The position numbers were made by a program, and so were the translations under genes. Shown one piece after another: positions 1 to 4,249 of a stretch of 6,012 nucleotides of DNA; position 1 is the first letter of the stretch, and the number at the start of each line of letters is the position of its first letter. The notes beneath the pieces are model-generated. The model was not told the DNA's origin, searched no databases, and saw nothing but the letters and a program-made list of their open reading frames with translations. Source of the stretch: DATHBR01 sp036389955 (GTDB lineage: Bacteria > Myxococcota > Myxococcia > Myxococcales > Myxococcaceae). The stretch lies in the NCBI GenBank assembly GCA_036389955.1, contig DASVVJ010000365.1:1-6012 (forward strand). The letters are read 5' to 3'.

Positions 1-626
1 CGGTGGTGGGCTCGACCCTGTCCTCGGCGCAGATGAACCGCGAGGTGTACACGGACGAAATCATCCCCGAGCCGGGCCGCAAGCCGCTCAACGCGTACCT
101 GTCCGCGTACGTGTTCGGCGATGGGGCCGGCGCGGTGGTGCTGCGCGCCGACGGCCAGGAGGGCACCGGCATCCTGGCGACGATGTCCGGCAACACGAAG
201 GGTGAGCTGGTCATCCGCCGCGGCGGCGGGATGATGAAGCTGCAGCACCAGGGGCGCACGCGGCCGGCGGACATGGCCTTCGTGGTGGACGGGCCGAAGG
301 TGGCCGAGAGCTACCCGCTCTACATGCGCCACTGCATCGACTCGGTGCTCGAGCAGCACCCCGCGCTGCGCTCCGAGGTGCAGCGCTACTACTTCCACCA
401 GCCCAACAAGCGGCTGATGGAGCACTTCATCGAGCAGGCGGGGCTGCCCGCCGACCGCGTGGCGATGAACGTGCACCGCTACGGCAACACCTCCTCCGCG
501 GGCATGCTCATTCTTCTGGCCGAGGACCTGGAGTCGGGCCGCGTGCGCGTGGGCAGCGGAGACCTGGTGATGGTCGCCGCGGTGGGCGCCAGCGTGCATT
601 ATGGCGCTCAGCTGGTCCGGCTGTAG
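1..626 (+). CDS. Beta-ketoacyl-ACP synthase III-like (FabH/thiolase superfamily) protein, 5'-truncated by window edge
   Basis: This is the C-terminal ~207 residues of a KAS III-like condensing enzyme, a family that performs decarboxylative Claisen condensation of an acyl thioester with malonyl-ACP in the cytoplasm. Numbering from the codon at 3, visible family marks are VFGDGAGAVVL (37-47), the catalytic His in YFHQPNKR (H132), the catalytic Asn in RYGNTSSAG (N162), and the closing strand GASVHYGAQLVRL (195-207), which matches the usual FabH C-terminus. By alignment to E. coli FabH (C112/H244/N274), the nucleophilic Cys should lie about 25 residues before the window. The GTG at base 3 is an internal Val and not a start. 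The gene ends at TAG 624-626. Which pathway it serves (housekeeping fatty acid start, branched-chain priming or secondary metabolism) cannot be told from this half. The downstream gene is on the same strand 39 nt away and may be co-transcribed. Confidence 0.9.
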   Translation, partial: VVGSTLSSAQMNREVYTDEIIPEPGRKPLNAYLSAYVFGDGAGAVVLRADGQEGTGILATMSGNTKGELVIRRGGGMMKLQHQGRTRPADMAFVVDGPKVAESYPLYMRHCIDSVLEQHPALRSEVQRYYFHQPNKRLMEHFIEQAGLPADRVAMNVHRYGNTSSAGMLILLAEDLESGRVRVGSGDLVMVAAVGASVHYGAQLVRL

Positions 627-634
627 CGCTCGGG

Positions 635-654
635 CCAGCCTTCCCCCTGGCTGG
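635..654 (+). other. Inverted repeat (hairpin) between the KAS III-like gene and the next gene
   Basis: CCAGCC (635-640) and GGCTGG (649-654) form a perfect 6-bp stem around an 8-nt loop. It starts 8 nt after the upstream stop. Its right arm shares two bases with the GGAGAG Shine-Dalgarno of the following gene. No T-run follows, so an intrinsic terminator is unlikely. It could reduce ribosome access or be chance in GC-rich DNA. Confidence 0.4.
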
Positions 655-658
655 AGAG
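653..658 (+). promoter_or_regulatory. Ribosome binding site for the small exported-protein gene
   Basis: GGAGAG lies 7 nt before the ATG at 666. It supports that start, as does the signal peptide that begins immediately after it. Bases 653-654 are also part of the 635-654 hairpin. Confidence 0.65.
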
Positions 659-665
659 CTGCTTC

Positions 666-1262
666 ATGTTCCGGACGTCCGTGAGTGCCGCTGTGCTCTT
701 GCTGTCCTCACCCGCGCTGGCCGGTGAGGTGCTGTACCAGTTCCGCTCCGAGGAGGACCCTAAGGCGGTGGCAGACCCCATCGCGGCCTGCAAGGTGGCT
801 CCGTTCGAGGTGAACGTGCGGCTGCCGGGGAGCCTCTTCGTGCCGGAGCAGAACCCGGCGGACGGCAAGGTGAAAGCCGGAGGCCAGAAGAAGGTGGGCA
901 CGGCGCTGGCGTGCGTGCGCATCACGGATCGCACCTTCCCCGAGGGCTCCCAGGCGGACATGTACGCGCGCTTCGAGGTGCCCGAGGGCCGCTTCGTCGC
1001 GGTGGGCAAGTGCACCGTGGTGAGCAACGCGGTGCCCCGGGCGGGGATTGTTCTCGCCGGCTGCGCGCTGAAGCTGACGGAGCAGCCGGCCGCCTACGCG
1101 GGCGGCTTCGTCACCAGCGCCAGCGTGTTCAACCCGCTGGGGCAGCCGGGCTTCAACACCGGCTCGCTGTGGACGCTGCGCGTGTTCGAGCCCGAGGCGC
1201 AGCCGCCGAAGCAGCCCGCCAAGGACCCGGGGAAGGACGCGGCGAAGGAGCCGAAGAAGTAA
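666..1262 (+). CDS. Exported protein of unknown function with four cysteines and a Lys/Pro-rich tail
   Basis: I do not recognise this 198-aa protein. Residues 1-19 look like a Sec signal peptide (Arg near the start, hydrophobic core AAVLLLSSP, cleavage after ALA19), so the mature chain should be periplasmic or secreted. The mature part (20-175) has four Cys (42, 83, 116, 133) spaced widely enough for two disulfides, and alternating polar/hydrophobic segments such as FEVNVRL, YARFEV and GRFVAVGKCTV that suggest a beta-sandwich. The last ~22 residues are rich in Pro, Lys, Ala and Asp (PKQPAKDPGKDAAKEPKK), probably disordered. No lipobox and no second membrane segment is visible. The start is supported by GGAGAG at 653-658. 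The gene follows the KAS III-like gene by 39 nt and ends 7 nt from the convergent propeller gene. The call as a real gene rests on the signal peptide, RBS and codon bias; the function is open. Confidence 0.8.
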   Translation: MFRTSVSAAVLLLSSPALAGEVLYQFRSEEDPKAVADPIAACKVAPFEVNVRLPGSLFVPEQNPADGKVKAGGQKKVGTALACVRITDRTFPEGSQADMYARFEVPEGRFVAVGKCTVVSNAVPRAGIVLAGCALKLTEQPAAYAGGFVTSASVFNPLGQPGFNTGSLWTLRVFEPEAQPPKQPAKDPGKDAAKEPKK

Positions 1263-1266
1263 CCCC

Positions 1267-1286
1267 GGCTCAGCGCGTCCTGAGCC
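1267..1286. terminator. Candidate bidirectional terminator hairpin at the convergent gene ends
   Basis: GGCTCAG (1267-1273) and CTGAGCC (1280-1286) form a perfect 7-bp stem with a 6-nt loop. It starts 4 nt after the + strand stop (1260-1262), and it contains the stop codon of the - strand gene (1270-1272) in one arm. Neither side is followed by a good U-tract; the - strand side has only a loose pyrimidine stretch (TTACTTCTTC). It is placed where a shared terminator is expected, but an efficient rho-independent terminator is not shown. Confidence 0.45.
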
Positions 1287-3393
1287 TGCGCCCCAGCAGC
1301 ACCAGCGCGAGCAGGCTCAGGAACACCGGCGCCGCCCCTCCGCCCGAGGCGCAGCCGACATCCCAGCCGATCGGCGACTCGCGGTCCTTGTCCGGGCCGT
1401 CGCCGCCGCCGCCACCACCTCCGCCGTCGCCGGGGCCCGTCGTTCCGCCATCGGTGCCCGCGTCCGGGGTGTTCGTGCCGCTGTCCGGGGTGCCCGTGCC
1501 GCTGTCTGGAGTACCTGTGCCGCTGTCCGGAGTGCCCGTGCCGCCGTCCGGGACTGGTGGGACGCCACCATCCGAATACGTCACCCGCACGCCGTTGGAC
1601 CTGGCGACCGTCGTCAGGCCATAGAGGTTCGTGGCCCTGACCGTGACGACATACTCCTCACCCACGGTCAGATTCAGCCCCGTGGCACCCGCGGACGTAT
1701 CCAGGGTGGCCAGGGCCGTCAACGGCTGGATCGCGGTGGGATTGGCACGCGTCCCCAGGGCCCACTCGTACTTGGTAATCGCCGAGGTGTCGCCGAACCC
1801 GCTCCAGTTGGCGAACAGGGCGTTGGTCGAAGTCGTCGTACTGATATCCGTGGGGTCGGTGTCCACCTGGGGGCGATCGCGGACGACGCCTGCGCCTGGC
1901 GCGGACAGATCCGCCACCGCCACGCTCAAGAGGAACCCGTCCTGGGTGCCGCCCAGGCTCCCGTCGTAGGGGGGCGGAGTGGGGGGATTGCCGGGAGCAA
2001 CAGGCATCTGCGAGGAGGAGCCTGTCTGCAGTCCCAGCACGAGCCGATTGCTCTCGCGCAGGCTCAGCGAGGTGACTTCATCCACGCCGATGCCGCCCAC
2101 GAATGACGCCCAGCCCTGGCCTCCCTCGGGCGGAGCCATCCAGACGAAGCCTTCCCGGAAGCCCGTCCCAGACTCGATCGTGGTGTCGAAGCCGCTGGTG
2201 GGGACTCCCTGAAAAGTAATGGAGGCTGTCTTCCCGCCGACATAGGCGTTGCCGGCGGAGTCGGTCGTGACGGCCAGCGCCACGTCGTCGCCAGAGCCCT
2301 GGCGGACTTCGCTGAGCTTCAGGTCTCCGCTGGGCAGAACCCAGGCAACGAAGGCGTTGGTCTCCGGCAGGGGACTGCCGGTGGTGTTCAGGTTGCCGGG
2401 AGAGTTCGTGGTGCCAGCCATGACGACGGACGCAGAGAGGGAACCGGTGGCGATGGCCGCGCCCTCGTCGGCTCCGCTGCCGCCCACGAAGGTGAGCCAG
2501 TCCAGGTTTCCCGACTCCGTGTCCAGCCGCACGACGATGGCATCCGAGGCCCCCCCTTTATAGGTGCCCTTGACCCGGGCGCCGTAGGTGAACCCCGTGG
2601 AGGTCGTCGTCCCCGCCACGTACAGCTTGTTGAGCCCGTTTTCGTCCATGCCCTGGGTGATGCCGTGGAACATGTCGATCCCATCGCCACCGAGGATCAG
2701 CGGCTGCAAGTCCCAGCCGACGGAGGGCAGCCCCCCGTTAATTTCGATCTCCATCACGAAGCCGTTGTTGGACATGGGGACGGAGGTGGAGTTGTTCATG
2801 AAGTTGGTGGAGGCGGTCCATCCCGTGACGTAGACCTTGCTACCGACGACGGTCACGCCCGTGGCTGCCTCATCACCGGTTCCGCTGAAGAACATGGTCC
2901 ATTCGAGCGTTCCAGTGGGGCTGATCCTGGACAGGAAGGCATTCATTCCGGTTGAGCCCATGGGCTGCCTGTAGTTGGTGCCCGTCGTGAAGCCGGGGGA
3001 GTTGCTTTGACCCACGACGTAGAGCTCGGAGGCGGGCCCGCTGGCGACGGCGAAGGGCACATCGATGCCGCTGCCGCCAAACACCAGCGCAGCGAAGTCG
3101 GAGCTGAGCACGCCATCCCCTGATTCGAAACGGACCACGAAGACGTCCGTGCCCGTGGGGCGCGTTCCCGTCGAGTTCGGCGTAAGGCTGGACGAGGCCG
3201 TCGAGCCCACGGCGATGGTATTGCCATCCAGCTGGGTGACGACCGAGACGCGGTCGACCTCGCTGCCGCCCAGGTAGGTGCTCCACTGGACGGTGGCGGC
3301 CCGCTGCGCGTGGGCCGGCAGCGGCAGCAGGACGGCGGTGAGCAACACGAATGCAGCGGCAATACCCGCAGCTCGCGGCAGAAGAGTGGACAC
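1270..3393 (-). CDS. Surface-anchored seven-repeat SBBP beta-propeller protein with MYXO-CTERM tail
   Basis: This is a 707-aa exported protein starting at GTG 3393. Residues 1-29 are a signal peptide (hydrophobic 10-25, cleavage AHA29|Q). Residues ~37-462 hold seven SBBP-type (beta-propeller, PF06739-like) repeats starting near 37, 99, 164, 227, 298, 358 and 427. Each is close to the form WSTYLGGSGxDE...YVAGTTxS, so one seven-bladed propeller is likely. Residues ~505-607 resemble a fibronectin type III-like domain (FANWSGF, YVVTVRATNLYG). Then come TGTPDSG tandem repeats (615-650), a Gly-rich stretch (651-667), and a MYXO-CTERM tail: GC681, a hydrophobic helix (~686-701) and RRLRTR at the end. 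C681 is the only Cys in the protein, as expected for a myxosortase-processed, Cys-anchored surface protein. GAGGAG at 3403-3408 supports the start. It is the last gene of the kinase operon. Wobble positions look less G/C-biased than in its neighbours. The ligand or partner is unknown. Confidence 0.93.
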   Translation of the reverse strand: MSTLLPRAAGIAAAFVLLTAVLLPLPAHAQRAATVQWSTYLGGSEVDRVSVVTQLDGNTIAVGSTASSSLTPNSTGTRPTGTDVFVVRFESGDGVLSSDFAALVFGGSGIDVPFAVASGPASELYVVGQSNSPGFTTGTNYRQPMGSTGMNAFLSRISPTGTLEWTMFFSGTGDEAATGVTVVGSKVYVTGWTASTNFMNNSTSVPMSNNGFVMEIEINGGLPSVGWDLQPLILGGDGIDMFHGITQGMDENGLNKLYVAGTTTSTGFTYGARVKGTYKGGASDAIVVRLDTESGNLDWLTFVGGSGADEGAAIATGSLSASVVMAGTTNSPGNLNTTGSPLPETNAFVAWVLPSGDLKLSEVRQGSGDDVALAVTTDSAGNAYVGGKTASITFQGVPTSGFDTTIESGTGFREGFVWMAPPEGGQGWASFVGGIGVDEVTSLSLRESNRLVLGLQTGSSSQMPVAPGNPPTPPPYDGSLGGTQDGFLLSVAVADLSAPGAGVVRDRPQVDTDPTDISTTTSTNALFANWSGFGDTSAITKYEWALGTRANPTAIQPLTALATLDTSAGATGLNLTVGEEYVVTVRATNLYGLTTVARSNGVRVTYSDGGVPPVPDGGTGTPDSGTGTPDSGTGTPDSGTNTPDAGTDGGTTGPGDGGGGGGGGDGPDKDRESPIGWDVGCASGGGAAPVFLSLLALVLLGRRLRTR
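1454..1558 (-). repeat. 21-bp tandem repeat encoding TGTPDSG heptapeptides
   Basis: Five head-to-tail 21-bp units start at 1454, 1475, 1496, 1517 and 1538; the three central ones are nearly identical and the outer two diverge. They encode TGTPDSG, TGTPDSG, TGTPDSG and TNTPDAG-like heptads, a flexible Thr/Pro/Asp/Ser/Gly stalk between the FN3-like domain and the MYXO-CTERM anchor. The unit is a multiple of 3, so copy-number changes would alter stalk length without a frameshift. Several differences between units are silent, meaning the array is not brand new. Confidence 0.85.
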
Positions 3394-3402
3394 GGTGAGC
3401 GT

Positions 3403-3408
3403 CTCCTC
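3403..3408 (-). promoter_or_regulatory. Ribosome binding site that fixes the propeller-gene start at GTG 3393
   Basis: On the - strand, GAGGAG is followed by 9 nt and then GTG (3393-3391). It overlaps the TGA stop (3409-3407) of the preceding gene, reading TGAGGAG, which favours translational coupling. A signal peptide begins directly at this GTG. This decides against the longer reading that starts at 3579 inside the upstream gene. Confidence 0.8.
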
Positions 3409-4249
3409 AGAGCAGATCGAATCCCACGCCCGCCGTGGTGGACAGGACGAAGGAGCGATGCAATTTCTTGTCGTTAACGTCGAAGTACTCGGCGCCCACA
3501 TCCAGCAGGACGGTGACCCGGTCAGTGGCGCCCAGGCGCAGGCCCACCACGGCGCCGCCGCCCTTGCCGACCGGCACAAAGGTGCCCCTCAGCGCCAGGC
3601 GCGGCTGCACCGAGCCGCTGCCCAGCAGCACGCCCACCTCTCCGCCAAAGCCCACCTCCGTGCCCAGCAGCACGCGTGCGTTCAGATCCACCATGCCCAG
3701 CCCCAGCGTCAGGCTGCCGCCCGCGCCCAGACTCTTGCCCGCCACGTCCATGAAGCCGAAGACCTCCGGGCGCAGCCGCACGGTCTTCTCCGCGCGCCCG
3801 CCTTCCTCGGTCCGAGGCTGCTTCGCCTGTGCCTCGGCCTCCTCGCGCTCGCGGCGCTCCTTCTCCAGCCGCTCCGCCTCCAGGCGCTGCTGCTCCTGCT
3901 GCTGGCGCTGGGCCTCTGCCGTCGCCCGGGCCTTCTCGGCCAGGGCCACGAAGTCTGGTGGGAAGAGAATGGGGTCCACCTTGAAGGAGGGAGCGATCAT
4001 CGCCAGCTCCTCGAGGTGGCGGCTGGCGGACTCCTCGGCGCCCGAGGCGAACAGGGCGGCGGCGAGGTACAGCCGCGCCTTGGCTTGATCCTCCTTGGAG
4101 AGCCCAGGCGTGTTGAGCTCCTCGGTGAGCATCTTGCGCGCCCGGACGTAGTCTCCCCGCTCATACAGCGCCACGCCGCGTAGCTCCGCGTGCGCCGGCA
4201 GTGATACGAGCAGAATTCCCCCCAACGACAACAGCACGGTCAGTCTCAT
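3407..4249 (-). CDS. Exported TPR-like / coiled-coil protein with C-terminal outer-membrane beta-barrel-like domain
   Basis: This is a 280-aa protein. Residues 1-21 are a Sec signal peptide (MRLTVLL..., cleavage AHA21|E). Residues ~23-90 look like two TPR-type helical hairpins (GVALYERGDYVRARKML; ARLYLAAALFASGAEESASRHLEE), followed by FPPDFVALAEKAR, a form common in myxobacterial TPR proteins. Residues ~103-145 are a highly charged Gln/Glu/Arg-rich helix, probably coiled coil. Residues ~160-280 are Gly-rich amphipathic strands (SLTLGLGMVDLNARVLLG, VTVLLDVGAEYFDV, STTAGVGFDLL) that fit a small outer-membrane barrel of roughly eight strands. It ends in Leu and not the more usual Phe. The start ATG overlaps the kinase stop (ATGA, 4246-4249); an AGGG lies only 3 nt upstream, so coupled re-initiation is likely. 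The function is inferred as an outer-membrane partner of the kinase/propeller operon. It may instead be a periplasmic beta-rich protein. Confidence 0.88.
   Translation of the reverse strand: MRLTVLLSLGGILLVSLPAHAELRGVALYERGDYVRARKMLTEELNTPGLSKEDQAKARLYLAAALFASGAEESASRHLEELAMIAPSFKVDPILFPPDFVALAEKARATAEAQRQQQEQQRLEAERLEKERREREEAEAQAKQPRTEEGGRAEKTVRLRPEVFGFMDVAGKSLGAGGSLTLGLGMVDLNARVLLGTEVGFGGEVGVLLGSGSVQPRLALRGTFVPVGKGGGAVVGLRLGATDRVTVLLDVGAEYFDVNDKKLHRSFVLSTTAGVGFDLL

Noticed and set aside
608..1027. 139-aa - strand frame opposite the exported-protein gene
   Set aside because: The + strand gene has an RBS and a clean signal peptide. This frame has neither and is Ser/Thr/Ala-rich shadow sequence.
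1454..1558. Direct repeats as a possible CRISPR array
   Set aside because: Units are contiguous 21-mers without spacers and keep the reading frame of a surface-protein stalk.
911..1624. 237-aa + strand frame with a poly-Pro stretch and PLSGVPV repeats
   Set aside because: The repeats are the reverse-strand reading of the TGTPDSG stalk and Gly-rich spacer, and the frame also overlaps the exported-protein gene in another frame.
3278..4183. 301-aa + strand open frame opposite the TPR/barrel and propeller genes
   Set aside because: It is antisense to well-supported coding sequence, is His/Gln/Ala/Leu-rich in the way expected of a GC-rich shadow, and shows no domain, signal peptide or RBS support.
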